A model generated the notes under the pieces. That model was not told the DNA's origin. It did not search any database and saw only the letters and a list, made by a program, of their open reading frames with translations. A stretch of DNA of 64,000 nt from Streptomyces roseoviridis (GTDB taxonomy: Bacteria; Actinomycetota; Actinomycetes; Streptomycetales; Streptomycetaceae): contig NZ_BAAAWU010000001.1 in the NCBI RefSeq assembly GCF_039535235.1, forward strand, positions 4,836,001 to 4,900,000, written 5' to 3'. The position numbers were made by a program, and so were the translations under genes. This document shows, in pieces, positions 7,884 to 16,357 of this stretch (position 1 is the stretch's first letter; each line of letters starts with the position of its first letter).

Positions 7884-9566
7884 TCACGCCCCGAGGATCC
7901 CGACCAGCAGCGGGCCGGTCAGCGGCAGCAGGAAGTTCGACAGGGCGTAGGTGATCGTGTAGCCGAGCATCGGCACCGAGCTCTGGGCGACCTGGGTGAC
8001 CGAGGTGATGGCGGGCGTCGAGCACTGCTGGCCGGCGATGGCGCCGATGAGCAGCGGCGGCTCGATCCGCAGGAACCTGCGCCCGATGACGAGCGAGAGC
8101 GTCGCCGGTACGAGCACCATGGCGACACCCGCGACCGGGAGCAGCGCCCCGTACTCCTTGAGCAGCGGCCAGGCCTGCGGCCCGGAGACCAGACCGGTGC
8201 AGGCGATGAAGACGGCCAGGCCCATGTCCTTCAGGGTGGTCGCGGCCTGCGGCGGGAAGGCGCCGAAGGTCTGGCTGCGGGAGCGGAACCAGCCGAAGAG
8301 CAGCCCGGAGATCAGACAGCCGCCGCCGGTGCCGAGCGACAGCGGCACGTCGCCGAGCTTCACCACGATCTGGCCGATCAGCGAGCCGACCGCGATGCCG
8401 GCGCCCAGGTAGATGAAGTCGGTGGCGTCGTTCTTCACCACCGAACCGATCTTCGCCACCAGCCGGCCCAGGCCCGAACGGGCGCCGACCAGGGTGAGCA
8501 CGTCGCCGCGCTGGACCACGGTGTCGGGGTTGGCGGGCAGCATCTGGTCGCCGCGGAGCACCTCGGTGACGTAGACGCCGCTGGTGGCGAACTCCGGGTG
8601 CTCCTTCTGCAGCCCGTCGAGGGACTTGCCGGAGACGGAGGTGTCGGTGAGGGAGACCTGGGTGGTGGCGAGGGGGGTGTCGAGGCCGGGGACCGCCGGG
8701 GTCTCGGGTCCGATGATCCGGCCGGCCTCGATGATGTTGGCCCGCCGGCCGACGGCCAGGACCAGGTCGGAGAGGGTGAGCTCGAAGTCCGGCGGCGGGG
8801 GAGTGAGGACCTGGCTGCCCCGTTTGACCGCCTCGACCGTGATCCGGTTGCCGAGCGAGGACTCCAGGTCGCGGACGGTGCGGCCGTCGGCCTGGGTGAC
8901 GAGGAAGGTGCGGCCGACCATGCCGGGCAGGGCCTCGCGCTCGTCGGCCTCCAGGCCGCCGCTGCCGCCGCGCATCCGCTCCCACAGCTCGCGCGAGGCG
9001 TCGCGGAGGTTGATCCGCAGCATCATCGGCATGAGCTGGCTGGTGTAGATCACGATGGTGACCAGGCCGAAGAGGTAGCAGACGGTGTACGCGGTGGCCA
9101 CATGGCCCTGGTAGGTCGTGATCTGCTCGGCCGTCAGGCCGTCGAGCTTGCCGATGGCCTCGGTGGCGGTGCCGACCACGGCGGACTCGGTGGCGGCGCC
9201 GGCGAGGATGCCGGAGGCGGTGCCGACGTCGAGGTCGAAGCCCTTGGCGAGGCCGTACGCGATGCCGACCACACACACGAGCTCGATGCCGCAGAGCGCG
9301 AAGAAGCGCAGGCTCTTCCGGTTGAGGTTGGCGAAGAACTGGGGCCCGGCCATGTAGCCGAGGGCGAAGATGAAGATCGCGAAGAAGACGGTCTTCACGT
9401 CGCCGTCGACCTGGACCTTGGTCCAGGCGCCGAGGAGCAGCGAGACGATCAACGTGCCGCAGATGCCGCCGAGGGTGATGGGGCCGACCCGCAGCTTGCC
9501 GACGAGATAGCCGGCGCCGAGGCAGAGGAAGACGGCGAGTTCCGGATGGTCCTTGATCACTCCCAC
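7884..9566 (-). CDS. aspartate:alanine exchanger (AAEx family), second paralogue
   Basis: This 560-residue membrane exchanger has the same architecture as its neighbour: helices at about 8-190, two TrkA-C domains at about 205-370 (GRTFLVTQADGRTVRDLE, then TVVQRGDVLTLVG), and helices at about 375-560. The motifs GAATESAVVG and AGQQCSTPAI sit where the other paralogue has GALTQSAVIG and GGQTTTAAIG. The GTG at 9566 is preceded by GGTGAG at a suitable distance; a second GTG two codons later is an alternative. It is the promoter-proximal gene of the asp operon. Whether it carries aspartate, another amino acid, or pairs with the first protein cannot be read from sequence. Confidence 0.87.
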   Translation of the reverse strand: MGVIKDHPELAVFLCLGAGYLVGKLRVGPITLGGICGTLIVSLLLGAWTKVQVDGDVKTVFFAIFIFALGYMAGPQFFANLNRKSLRFFALCGIELVCVVGIAYGLAKGFDLDVGTASGILAGAATESAVVGTATEAIGKLDGLTAEQITTYQGHVATAYTVCYLFGLVTIVIYTSQLMPMMLRINLRDASRELWERMRGGSGGLEADEREALPGMVGRTFLVTQADGRTVRDLESSLGNRITVEAVKRGSQVLTPPPPDFELTLSDLVLAVGRRANIIEAGRIIGPETPAVPGLDTPLATTQVSLTDTSVSGKSLDGLQKEHPEFATSGVYVTEVLRGDQMLPANPDTVVQRGDVLTLVGARSGLGRLVAKIGSVVKNDATDFIYLGAGIAVGSLIGQIVVKLGDVPLSLGTGGGCLISGLLFGWFRSRSQTFGAFPPQAATTLKDMGLAVFIACTGLVSGPQAWPLLKEYGALLPVAGVAMVLVPATLSLVIGRRFLRIEPPLLIGAIAGQQCSTPAITSVTQVAQSSVPMLGYTITYALSNFLLPLTGPLLVGILGA

Positions 9567-9603
9567 CGGGTCTCACCGGGCCCGCGGGTGAAGGAATGTG
9601 AAG

Positions 9604-9616
9604 ATATAGGACATAT
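9604..9616. promoter_or_regulatory. short palindrome near the asp operon promoter
   Basis: ATATAGGACATAT is an inverted ATAT repeat around AGGAC, in an A/T-rich island 38 bases upstream of the exchanger start. A TAGCGT hexamer on the minus strand (9619-9624) could be the -10. It may be an operator for the asp operon; the regulator is unknown. Confidence 0.35.
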
Positions 9617-9761
9617 GGGGACGCTAGCAGCGGTGTACGGGACGGGCTGGCCGCCTCGGCCGTACGGGTGAGGGTGCGCTGCGTCGCCACGTGGCCCCCG
9701 ACCGTGGCGGTGCCCGCCCCCGGTGCCGCTCGCCCGCTCCTGGGGGCAGGAACGGGGAAAC

Positions 9762-9799
9762 GGCCGAGGCCCCGGTTCTCTCGAACCGGGGCCTCGGCC
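9762..9799 (-). terminator. hairpin downstream of tRNA-His
   Basis: A perfect 17-base stem (9762-9778 with 9783-9799) closes a four-base TCTC loop. It lies just after the 3' end of tRNA-His on the minus strand and upstream of the divergent-looking asp operon promoter region. There is no T-run, as is common in Streptomyces. Confidence 0.85.
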
Positions 9800-9804
9800 A
9801 TCAG

Positions 9805-9878
9805 GGTGAGTAACGGGACTCGAACCCGCGACATCCTGGACCACAACCAGGTGCTCTACCAGCTGAGCTATACCCACC
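9805..9878 (-). tRNA. tRNA-His (GTG)
   Basis: The cloverleaf reads cleanly on the minus strand. The acceptor stem begins GTGGGTA, the D arm is AGCTCAGCTGGTAGAGC, and the anticodon stem is CCTGG/CCAGG with loop TTGTGGT (anticodon GTG). The T arm includes GGGTTCGAGTCCC. The extra 5' G (position -1) opposite C73 is the histidine-specific identity element. CCA is not encoded. Confidence 0.97.
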
Positions 9879-9994
9879 ACGACCGGCGGTTTTCCCGAAG
9901 GTTTCCCCGACCGGCCGAGAAGAAGTCTACAGGGTCCGGGAGGGTGCTCGCGCACACGTTTTCCCGCGGGGGACGACGGGCGCGAGCGGACGCC

Positions 9995-10609
9995 CTACGC
10001 GGGGTGGGTCAGCCCGGGGATGACGTGACGGGCCGCGATCTGCTTGGCGGTGTCCGAGTCCGGGCCGGGCTGCGGGACGAAGATCGCCTCGCGGTAGTAG
10101 CGCAGCTCCGCGATGGACTCGCGGATGTCGGCGAGCGCCCGGTGGTTGCCGTTCTTCTCCGGACTGTTGAAGTACGCCCTCGGGTACCAGCGGCGGGCCA
10201 GCTCCTTGACCGAGGAGACATCGACGATCCGGTAGTGCAGGTGGCCCTCCAGGGCCGGCATGTCCCGTGCGAGGAAGCCGCGGTCGGTGGAGACCGAGTT
10301 CCCGCACAGCGGAGCCTTCCCGGGCTCCTTGACGTGCTCGCGGATGTACGCGAGCACCTGGGCCTCGGCGTCGGCGAGGGTGGTGCCCTCGGCGAGGGCG
10401 TCGAGCAGTCCCGAGGCCGTGTGCATCTGGCGCACGATCTCCGGCATGGTCTCCAGGGCCGCGTCCGGCGGGCGGATCACGATGTCCACCCCTTCGCCGA
10501 GCACGTTCAGTTCCGAGTCGGTGACCAGTGCGGCCACCTCGATGAGTGCGTCGTCCGTCAGCGAGAGCCCGGTCATCTCGCAGTCGATCCACACCATGCG
10601 ATCGTTCAT
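9995..10609 (-). CDS. orn: oligoribonuclease
   Basis: This 3'-5' exoribonuclease finishes RNA decay by degrading two- to five-nucleotide RNAs, including pGpG from cyclic di-GMP. Its 204 residues match the family length. The DEDDh residues are visible: WIDCEMTG (Asp and Glu), the Asp in STDRGFLARDMP, and His/Asp in NHRALADIRES. The ATG start at 10609 follows the family N-terminus (MNDRMVWIDCEMTG). It lies downstream of adpA on the same strand, the arrangement known in S. griseus (ornA), where its loss impairs aerial growth. A strong hairpin separates the two, so it should have its own promoter. Confidence 0.97.
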   Translation of the reverse strand: MNDRMVWIDCEMTGLSLTDDALIEVAALVTDSELNVLGEGVDIVIRPPDAALETMPEIVRQMHTASGLLDALAEGTTLADAEAQVLAYIREHVKEPGKAPLCGNSVSTDRGFLARDMPALEGHLHYRIVDVSSVKELARRWYPRAYFNSPEKNGNHRALADIRESIAELRYYREAIFVPQPGPDSDTAKQIAARHVIPGLTHPA

Positions 10610-10636
10610 GCGTCCTACCTTATGGCCGAAGTACGG

Positions 10637-10676
10637 CCGCGGGCCCCCCTGGGAGGTGTCCCAGGGGGGCCCGCGG
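10637..10676. terminator. strong hairpin between adpA and orn
   Basis: A perfect 18-base stem (10637-10654 with 10659-10676) closes a GGTG loop. It lies between the adpA stop and the orn start, so most adpA transcription should stop here. Confidence 0.85.
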
Positions 10677-10729
10677 TTTCTCGGTGCGCGGCTTGTGGCT
10701 CGCGCGGTACGGGTGCCCGTGCGGCCGGG

Positions 10730-11908
10730 CTACGGGGCGCTGCGCTGTCCCGGCAGGGCCGGGCGGCCGGAGGCGAAGACGTCCGAGGCCGGCTTGCCGT
10801 GGTCCAGCGGGTGGGGCGGACGGCGGGGGCCGGCCGGGACCTGCGCCTGGGCCGGGACGACCGAGTCGAGGACCGCCGTGCCGCCCTCGCCCTGCGGACG
10901 CCTGGCCCGGTACGCGGCCCGGTAGGCGGCCGGCGAGGAGCCGAGCTGCCGCCGGAAGTGCCCGCGCAGCGCCACCGGGGACCGGAAGCCGCAGCGGCCG
11001 GCGACCTCGTCGACCGAGTAGTCGGAGGTCTCCAGGAGGCGCTGCGCCTGGAGCACCCGCTGGGTGATCAGCCACTGCAGCGGGGCGGAGCCCGTCAGCG
11101 AGCGGAAGCGGCGGTCGAAGGTCCGCCGTGACATGTACGCACGGGCCGCCAGGGTCTCCACGTCGAACTGCTCGTGGAGGTGCTCCAGCGCCCAGGCGAC
11201 GACCTCGGCCAGCGGGTCGGCGCCGATCTCCTCGGGTAAAGACCTGTCGAGGTAGCGCTCCTGACCGCCGGTGCGCCGCGGCGGGACGACCAGGCGGCGC
11301 GCCAGGGCGCCCGCGGCCTCCGTGCCGTGGTCGGTCCGCACGATGTGCAGGCACAGGTCGATGCCCGCCGCGGTGCCGGCCGAGGTCAGCACGTCGCCGT
11401 CGTCGACGAAGAGCTCCCGCGGGTCCACGTGGACCGAGGGGTAGCGCTTGGCGAGCGTCGGCGCGTACATCCAGTGCGTGGTCGCCGGGCGGCCGTCGAG
11501 CAGCCCGGCCGCGGCGAGGACGAACGCGCCGGTGCACAGACCGACGATGCGCGCGCCCTCCTCGTGTGCCCTGCGGAGCGCTTCGAGCGCTTCGGGGGGC
11601 GGCGGCGAGGTGATCGAGCGCCAGGCGGGCACGACGACGGTGCCAGCCCTGCTGATGGCCTCGAGGCCGTACGGTGCGGAGAGTTCCAGCCCGCCGGTGG
11701 TCCGCAGCGGGCCGTCCTCGCCGGCGCAGACGAGCAGCCGGTAGCGGGGCACGCCCGCGTCCTGCCGGTCGATGCCGAAAACGGAGAGCGGGATGGAGCT
11801 CTCGAAGATGGGGCCACCGCTGAACAGCAGTACCGCGACGACTTCGCGACGGCGGCGCCCGGACAGCTTCCGTGCCGCCTCCGGTGCGGCAGAGTGGTCC
11901 TGGCTCAT
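10730..11908 (-). CDS. adpA: AdpA, central developmental and antibiotic regulator
   Basis: This is an AraC/XylS-family regulator of 392 residues with an N-terminal DJ-1/PfpI-like dimerisation domain (about 20-190, including VVPAWRSITSPP and GLCTGAFVLAAAGLL) and two C-terminal AraC helix-turn-helix motifs (about 235-345, with MSRRTFDRRFRSLTG and CGFRSPVALRGHFRRQL). From family knowledge it activates hundreds of morphology, protease and secondary-metabolism genes and recognises TGGCSNGWWY. Codon 224 is TTA (11237-11239), in the linker, so translation should depend on the bldA leucyl-tRNA. The ATG has a GAGGGGGG site nine bases upstream. The C-terminus past residue 345 is low-complexity. Confidence 0.98.
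   Translation of the reverse strand: MSQDHSAAPEAARKLSGRRRREVVAVLLFSGGPIFESSIPLSVFGIDRQDAGVPRYRLLVCAGEDGPLRTTGGLELSAPYGLEAISRAGTVVVPAWRSITSPPPPEALEALRRAHEEGARIVGLCTGAFVLAAAGLLDGRPATTHWMYAPTLAKRYPSVHVDPRELFVDDGDVLTSAGTAAGIDLCLHIVRTDHGTEAAGALARRLVVPPRRTGGQERYLDRSLPEEIGADPLAEVVAWALEHLHEQFDVETLAARAYMSRRTFDRRFRSLTGSAPLQWLITQRVLQAQRLLETSDYSVDEVAGRCGFRSPVALRGHFRRQLGSSPAAYRAAYRARRPQGEGGTAVLDSVVPAQAQVPAGPRRPPHPLDHGKPASDVFASGRPALPGQRSAP
11237..11239 (-). promoter_or_regulatory. TTA codon in adpA (bldA-dependent translation)
   Basis: On the minus strand the frame reads TCT TTA CCC within YLDRSLPEE. TTA is the rare leucine codon read by the bldA tRNA, and its position in the interdomain linker is conserved in Streptomyces adpA. 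Confidence 0.95.
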
Positions 11909-12215
11909 GACGCTAAGCCCCCCTCGGTGTTGGCGTCTCCCTGGTCGTGTCGCTGTGCCACGTTTCCCCTCGGTTTTGCACGAGACCCCAGTCTTCGGTA
12001 CCCATGATCGAATCTACTGCGTCCCGTGGCACCGGCGTGACACGTTCTCCGTCCGGCACATTGTCGACATGGCAACTTGGCGCGAAGCATTCGATCGCCG
12101 AGAGCGGTCCGGAACGGCGATGCCTGGCCGTACGCGGGGCGAGCGGGCTTCGGCCAAGGACGCGCCAAGCGATGGAACTTGGCCGAAAACATACGGGATC
12201 GGCTGTGCGACCCTG
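11909..12215 (-). promoter_or_regulatory. long adpA upstream region with clustered AdpA-like sites
   Basis: There is no gene here. Four TTGGC elements resembling the AdpA consensus TGGCSNGWWY lie at 12078-12087 (TGGCGCGAAG), 12148-12157 (minus strand, TTGGCCGAAG), 12158-12167 (minus strand, TGGCGCGTCC) and 12179-12190 (TTGGCCGAAAAC), each with one or more mismatches. They suggest autoregulation. A minus-strand TAGATT (12011-12016) could be a -10 element about 100 bases before the adpA start. Confidence 0.45.
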
Positions 12216-12713
12216 TCAACTCCGCGAGTGGTTCGCGGCCGGGCGGGGGCGCCCCCGGCCGCCGTGCGACCCCGCGCGGGAACCGGCGTGCGCCTCGGCG
12301 CGCAGCCCGCGCTCGGACCGGCGCAGCAGCACCCGGCAGACGGCCGTCACGGCGGCGAGCCCGAGGGCCGCGCCGGCCGCGCCGCCCACCGACGAGCCGT
12401 AGACGAGGAGCACGACCGGGACGAGGACGCACGCGAAGACCGCCCAGCGCACCACGTCGCTCACCGCGTCCGGCCCCGGACCGCCCGGCGCCCCCCGCCC
12501 GCCCGGCGCCGCCGGCTCCGGTGCCCGGCGGCGCCCGCGCGGCCCGGCGGTCCGGCCCGCCGGGCCGGTGCGGGGCGGCACGAAGACGGCCGTGACGGTC
12601 TCGGCGGAGGCCAGCGCCGCGGCGCGGGCGGCGGAGGCCGTGGCGGGACCGGTGGCGGCGCGGGCCTCGCCGGCGGTGTCGGTAGCGGTGCCGATGGGTG
12701 ACGGTGCGGGCAC
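12216..12713 (-). CDS. small membrane protein of unknown function
   Basis: This 165-residue protein has an Ala/Pro/Arg-rich cytoplasmic N-terminal half, then two adjacent hydrophobic segments (about 97-118, VVRWAVFACVLVPVVLLVYG, and 121-139), then a basic Arg/His tail. I recognise no family. The GTG at 12713 is chosen because AGGGAG lies seven bases upstream; the open frame extends further without a ribosome site. It is upstream of adpA on the same strand but about 300 bases away, so probably not co-transcribed. Confidence 0.65.
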   Translation of the reverse strand: MPAPSPIGTATDTAGEARAATGPATASAARAAALASAETVTAVFVPPRTGPAGRTAGPRGRRRAPEPAAPGGRGAPGGPGPDAVSDVVRWAVFACVLVPVVLLVYGSSVGGAAGAALGLAAVTAVCRVLLRRSERGLRAEAHAGSRAGSHGGRGRPRPAANHSRS

Positions 12714-13032
12714 GGGCGAACTCCCTGCGACGGTGGCGTGACCTGTGGGAACGAGGAGCGGAACGTTCCGGTCACTGCGCGGGGCGTCCGTTTGGCCCCC
12801 GTACGGACGCCTGTAGGGCACATCCGGCATTGCGCTACGGCGCGGGGCTCGTGCATGCTCCCTGGAACGCCGTACGGACCCTGCTGCGGCGCCACCGAGG
12901 GCCGGCCACAGCGGCCCCTGGGCACGAGAGGAGTGTCGCCGTACCCTTGGGGGTATGGCCTTGGGAAGATGATTCCCGGACGCTGCTCCGCCGCCAACCG
13001 TTGTTCCGCTCCCCGTCCTTTCCGTCCCTCTC
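12714..13032. other. divergent intergenic region without a gene
   Basis: About 320 bases separate the small membrane protein gene (minus) from the stress-protein gene (plus). No coding frame has support. The palindrome TACCCTTGGGGGTA (12942-12955) lies about 80 bases before the stress-protein start. It vaguely resembles copper-sensing CsoR boxes, but I cannot assign it. Confidence 0.5.
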
Positions 13033-13581
13033 ATGAGGACCCTCTTCGCCGAGACACCGATGGCCGGTCACGAAATCCCCGAACCCGCGGACCGCAAGCG
13101 CGTCGCCGATTCCACGGTCGACCCCCTCGCGGTGGAACAGCCACGCCACGCCTGCGACCCGGCCTTCCGGCACGGAGTGGTCGTCGGCTTCGACGGCTCC
13201 ACGTCCAGTGAACGCGCCCTCGCGTACGCCATCGGCATGGCCCGCCGTTCCGGCTCGGGCCTGATCATCGTGCACGTCGCCAACCGGCTGCCCACCACCG
13301 TGTGGGCCGGCTGCGAGCCGCCGGTCTTCGTCGACGTGCCCGACCACCGCACCGAGGTCCTCGGGCTCGAGCTCGCCTGCGCCGAACACCTCGCCGAGGT
13401 GCCCTGGATCCTCGTCGAGCGCGGTGGCGACATCTGTCACGAGCTGGAGGAGGTCGGCCGGGAGTACGCGGCCGACGCGATCGTGGTCGGCTCCACGCAC
13501 GGCATCGTCGGCCGGATCTTCGGCTCGGTGGCCGGGCGCCTCGCGCGGCGCGCCCAGCGTCCCGTCGTCGTCATCCCGTAG
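13033..13581 (+). CDS. universal stress protein (UspA family)
   Basis: This is a 182-residue cytoplasmic protein with one Usp domain (about 47-182). The domain starts VVVGFDGSTSSERALAYA and ends with the nucleotide-binding pattern GSTHGIVGRIFGSVAGRLARRAQRPVVVIP, i.e. G-2x-G-9x-G(S/T) spacing. An N-terminal extension of about 45 residues precedes it. ATG 13033 has no ribosome site in front of it. ATG 13060 (MAGHEIPEPAD) is an equally likely start, and a leaderless transcript is possible. Its role (stress or dormancy) is known only at family level. Confidence 0.85.
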   Translation: MRTLFAETPMAGHEIPEPADRKRVADSTVDPLAVEQPRHACDPAFRHGVVVGFDGSTSSERALAYAIGMARRSGSGLIIVHVANRLPTTVWAGCEPPVFVDVPDHRTEVLGLELACAEHLAEVPWILVERGGDICHELEEVGREYAADAIVVGSTHGIVGRIFGSVAGRLARRAQRPVVVIP

Positions 13582-13792
13582 CGCGTCCCCCGGCGCCGCC
13601 TCAGCGCGTCCCCCGGCGCCGCCTCGCGGCGCGAACGCACCGTCCGCTCCTCGGGGCGACTCCCTCAACTCCCTTGATACGGCCATATTTTCGGCCTTCC
13701 TCAGGTGATTTGTGCGCTTGTGAAGGGTACATAAAGTCCACCGGAACAAAGCAGCCCACGCAGCACGACTGCGCACCTGAAGGGAGCCCGCC

Positions 13793-14356
13793 GTGGACAA
13801 CGAAGTCGCCGCGGGAAACACCACCGCCACGCTCGGACGCCTCGCACTCGGACTGACCCTGCTGGCCTTCGGCCTCGGCTCCACCGGCGTGATCGACCAC
13901 GTCGGCGCGGCGGACGCGGCCGGACTGGCGACCTGGGTCGGCGGTGTGACCCTGTTCCTCGTCGGCCTGCTCGCCCTGCGCGCCGGCAACACCGCCGAGG
14001 GCACCGCCTCTTCGGCGCTCGGCGCCTTCTGGTTCACCTGGGGCACGGGCGTCGGTGACAGCGGCTCGGCCGAGGCCGCCGGTCTGTTCCTGCTGCTGTG
14101 GGCGCTGCTCGCGCTCACCCTGACCGCGGCCGCGAAGGGCAGCGGGCTCTTCGGCCAGGGCGTCCACGGGCTGCTGTTCGTCGCCCTGCTGCTCATGGGC
14201 ACAGGCGCCCTCGCCGACCACGCGGGCCTCGGCAAGGCGGGCGGCTGGGTCGCCGCGGTGGCCGGCCTCGCGGCCTGGTACGGCGCCACGGCGGCGGTCG
14301 CGGGGTGGCCGACCTCCCTGGCCCGCCGCAGCCGCGGCGCGGCGACGGCGAGCTGA
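13793..14356 (+). CDS. acetate uptake transporter-like protein (GPR1/FUN34/YaaH, SatP family)
   Basis: This 187-residue protein has six predicted membrane helices, the length and topology of bacterial SatP, which imports acetate or succinate with protons. The N-terminal family motif NPAPLGL is degenerate here (NTTATLGRLALGLTLLAFGL), so substrate range is uncertain. The GTG at 13793 is preceded by AAGGGAG. The 210-base upstream region contains an A/T-rich stretch likely to hold its promoter. A strong hairpin lies 28 bases past the stop. Confidence 0.75.
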   Translation: MDNEVAAGNTTATLGRLALGLTLLAFGLGSTGVIDHVGAADAAGLATWVGGVTLFLVGLLALRAGNTAEGTASSALGAFWFTWGTGVGDSGSAEAAGLFLLLWALLALTLTAAAKGSGLFGQGVHGLLFVALLLMGTGALADHAGLGKAGGWVAAVAGLAAWYGATAAVAGWPTSLARRSRGAATAS

Positions 14357-14383
14357 GCCGTGAAGCCGTAACGGCGCGAAAAG

Positions 14384-14420
14384 GGCGGTCCCTGTGCTCC
14401 TGGGAAGCACAGGGACCGCC
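14384..14420. terminator. bidirectional hairpin between convergent genes
   Basis: A perfect 14-base stem (14384-14397 with 14407-14420) closes a nine-base loop, with AAAA on one side. It lies between the transporter (plus) and glmS (minus) stops. Confidence 0.85.
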
Positions 14421-14495
14421 TTCGTGTCCGGTCGACCGCCGGGGGACAGGCCCGGCGGGCGGGGCTCCGGGGGACAGGCCCGGGGCCCCTGCGTG

Positions 14496-16313
14496 CTACT
14501 CGACCGTGACGGACTTGGCCAGGTTGCGCGGCTTGTCGATGTCGCGGCCCATGGCGAGTGCCGTGTGGTAGGCGAGGAGCTGGAGCGGGATGCCCATGAG
14601 GATGGGGTCGAGCTCGTCCTCGTTCTTCGGCACGACGATGGTGTGGTCGGCCTTCTCCTGCGGCTGGTGGGCGACCGCGAGGATGCGGCCGCTGCGGGCC
14701 TTGATCTCCTCCAGGGCGGCGCGGTTCTTCTCCAGCAGGTCGTCGTCGGGGACGATGGCGACGGTCGGCAGGGCCGGCTCGATCAGGGCGAGAGGGCCGT
14801 GCTTCAGCTCGGAGGCCGGGTACGCCTCGGCGTGGATGTAGGAGATCTCCTTCAGCTTGAGGGAGGCCTCCAGGGCGACCGGGTAGCCCCGGACGCGGCC
14901 GATGAACATCATCGACTGGGCGCCGGCGTACTCCTTGGCCAGCTTCTTGATCTCGTCCTCGGTCTTGAGGATCTCCTCGATCTGGCCGGGCAGCTTGCGC
15001 AGGCCCTCGATGATCCGCTTGCCGTCGGTGACGGACAGGTCGCGGATGCGGCCGAGGTGCAGGGCGAGCAGCGCGAAGGCGACCACCGTGTTGGTGAAGC
15101 ACTTGGTGGAGACGACGCAGACCTCGGGGCCGGCGTGCACGTAGACGCCGCCGTCGGCCTCGCGGGCGATGGCCGAGCCGACCACGTTGACGACGCCGAG
15201 GACCCGGGCGCCCTTGCGCTTGAGCTCCTGGACGGCGGCGAGGACGTCGTAGGTCTCACCGGACTGGGAGACGGCGATGTAGAGGGTGTCGGGGTCCACG
15301 ACCGGGTTGCGGTAGCGGAACTCGGAGGCCGGCTCGGCGTCGGCGGGGATGCGGGCCATGCCCTCGATGAGGGAGGCGCCGATCAGACCGGCGTGGTACG
15401 AGGTGCCGCAGCCGAGGATCTTGATCCGGCGGATGGAGCGGGCCTCGCGGGCGTCCAGGTTGAGGCCGCCGAGGTGCACGGTGGAGAAGCGGTCGTCGAT
15501 CCGGCCGCGCAGCACGCGGTCGACCGCGTCGGGCTGCTCGGAGATCTCCTTGTGCATGTACGTGTCGTGGCCGCCCATGTCGTAGGAGGCGGCCTCCCAC
15601 TCCACGGTCTCCGGGGTGGCGTTGGTGGACGCGCCGGTGGTGGTGTAGGTGCGGAAGTCGTCGGCCTTCAGGGTGGCCATCTCGCCGTCGTCGAGGGTGA
15701 CGACCTGGCGGGTGTGGGTGACCAGGGCGGCGACGTCGGAGGCGACGAACATCTCCTTCTCGCCGATGCCGAGGACGACCGGGGAGCCGTTGCGGGCCAC
15801 CACGATGCGGTCGTTGAAGTCGGCGTGCATGACGGCGATGCCGTAGGTGCCCTCGATGTGCTTGAGCGCCTCGCGGACCTTCTCCTCCAGGGAGTCGGCC
15901 TGGGAGCGGGCGATGAGGTGGGTGATGACCTCGGTGTCGGTCTCGGAGGCGAAGACGACGCCCTCGGCCTCCAGCTTGGCGCGCAGCTCGGCCGCGTTGT
16001 CGACGATGCCGTTGTGGACGACGGCGACCTTGTTCTCGGGGTCGAGGTGCGGGTGGGCGTTGACGTCGCTCGGGGCGCCGTGGGTGGCCCAGCGGGTGTG
16101 CGCGATGCCGGTGGTGCCGGCGAAGCGCTTGGGGACCCGGGCCTCCAGGTCGCGGACCCGGCCCTTCGCCTTCACCATCTTCAGGCCGGCGGCCTTGGGG
16201 CTGGTGACGACGATGCCGGCGGAGTCGTACCCCCGGTACTCCAGGCGCTGCAGACCTTCCAGCAGCAGGGGAGCGACGTCACGCTTGCCGATGTAACCGA
16301 CGATTCCGCACAT
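14496..16313 (-). CDS. glmS: glutamine--fructose-6-phosphate aminotransferase (isomerizing)
   Basis: It makes glucosamine-6-phosphate from fructose-6-phosphate and glutamine, the first step to UDP-GlcNAc for the cell wall. Its 605 residues are the family length. The N-terminal Ntn glutaminase begins MCGIVGYIG with nucleophile Cys2. Two SIS domains follow (about 290-430, CGTSYHAGL; and 455-595), ending with the conserved KSVTVE terminus. A GGAGGG site precedes the ATG. It follows a 91-residue gene by 44 bases, probably as an operon. S. coelicolor has two glmS genes, and this locus would correspond to glmS2. Confidence 0.97.
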   Translation of the reverse strand: MCGIVGYIGKRDVAPLLLEGLQRLEYRGYDSAGIVVTSPKAAGLKMVKAKGRVRDLEARVPKRFAGTTGIAHTRWATHGAPSDVNAHPHLDPENKVAVVHNGIVDNAAELRAKLEAEGVVFASETDTEVITHLIARSQADSLEEKVREALKHIEGTYGIAVMHADFNDRIVVARNGSPVVLGIGEKEMFVASDVAALVTHTRQVVTLDDGEMATLKADDFRTYTTTGASTNATPETVEWEAASYDMGGHDTYMHKEISEQPDAVDRVLRGRIDDRFSTVHLGGLNLDAREARSIRRIKILGCGTSYHAGLIGASLIEGMARIPADAEPASEFRYRNPVVDPDTLYIAVSQSGETYDVLAAVQELKRKGARVLGVVNVVGSAIAREADGGVYVHAGPEVCVVSTKCFTNTVVAFALLALHLGRIRDLSVTDGKRIIEGLRKLPGQIEEILKTEDEIKKLAKEYAGAQSMMFIGRVRGYPVALEASLKLKEISYIHAEAYPASELKHGPLALIEPALPTVAIVPDDDLLEKNRAALEEIKARSGRILAVAHQPQEKADHTIVVPKNEDELDPILMGIPLQLLAYHTALAMGRDIDKPRNLAKSVTVE

Positions 16314-16357
16314 AAAGGTGTAAGCCCTCCAGGTAGTCAGGTGTGCCCGGCCGGTGC

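Noticed and set aside
9805..9878. tRNA-His as an integrative-element attachment site
   Set aside because: No integrase gene and no repeat of the tRNA 3' end were seen nearby.
9668..11131. Plus-strand open frame across tRNA-His and the orn-adpA region
   Set aside because: It reads through a tRNA and terminator (typical VSNGTRTRDILDHNQV artefact) and is antisense to orn and adpA.
12942..12955. TACCC/GGGTA palindrome as a CsoR copper operator
   Set aside because: Arms are only five bases, the context is a stress-protein gene, and no copper gene is nearby.
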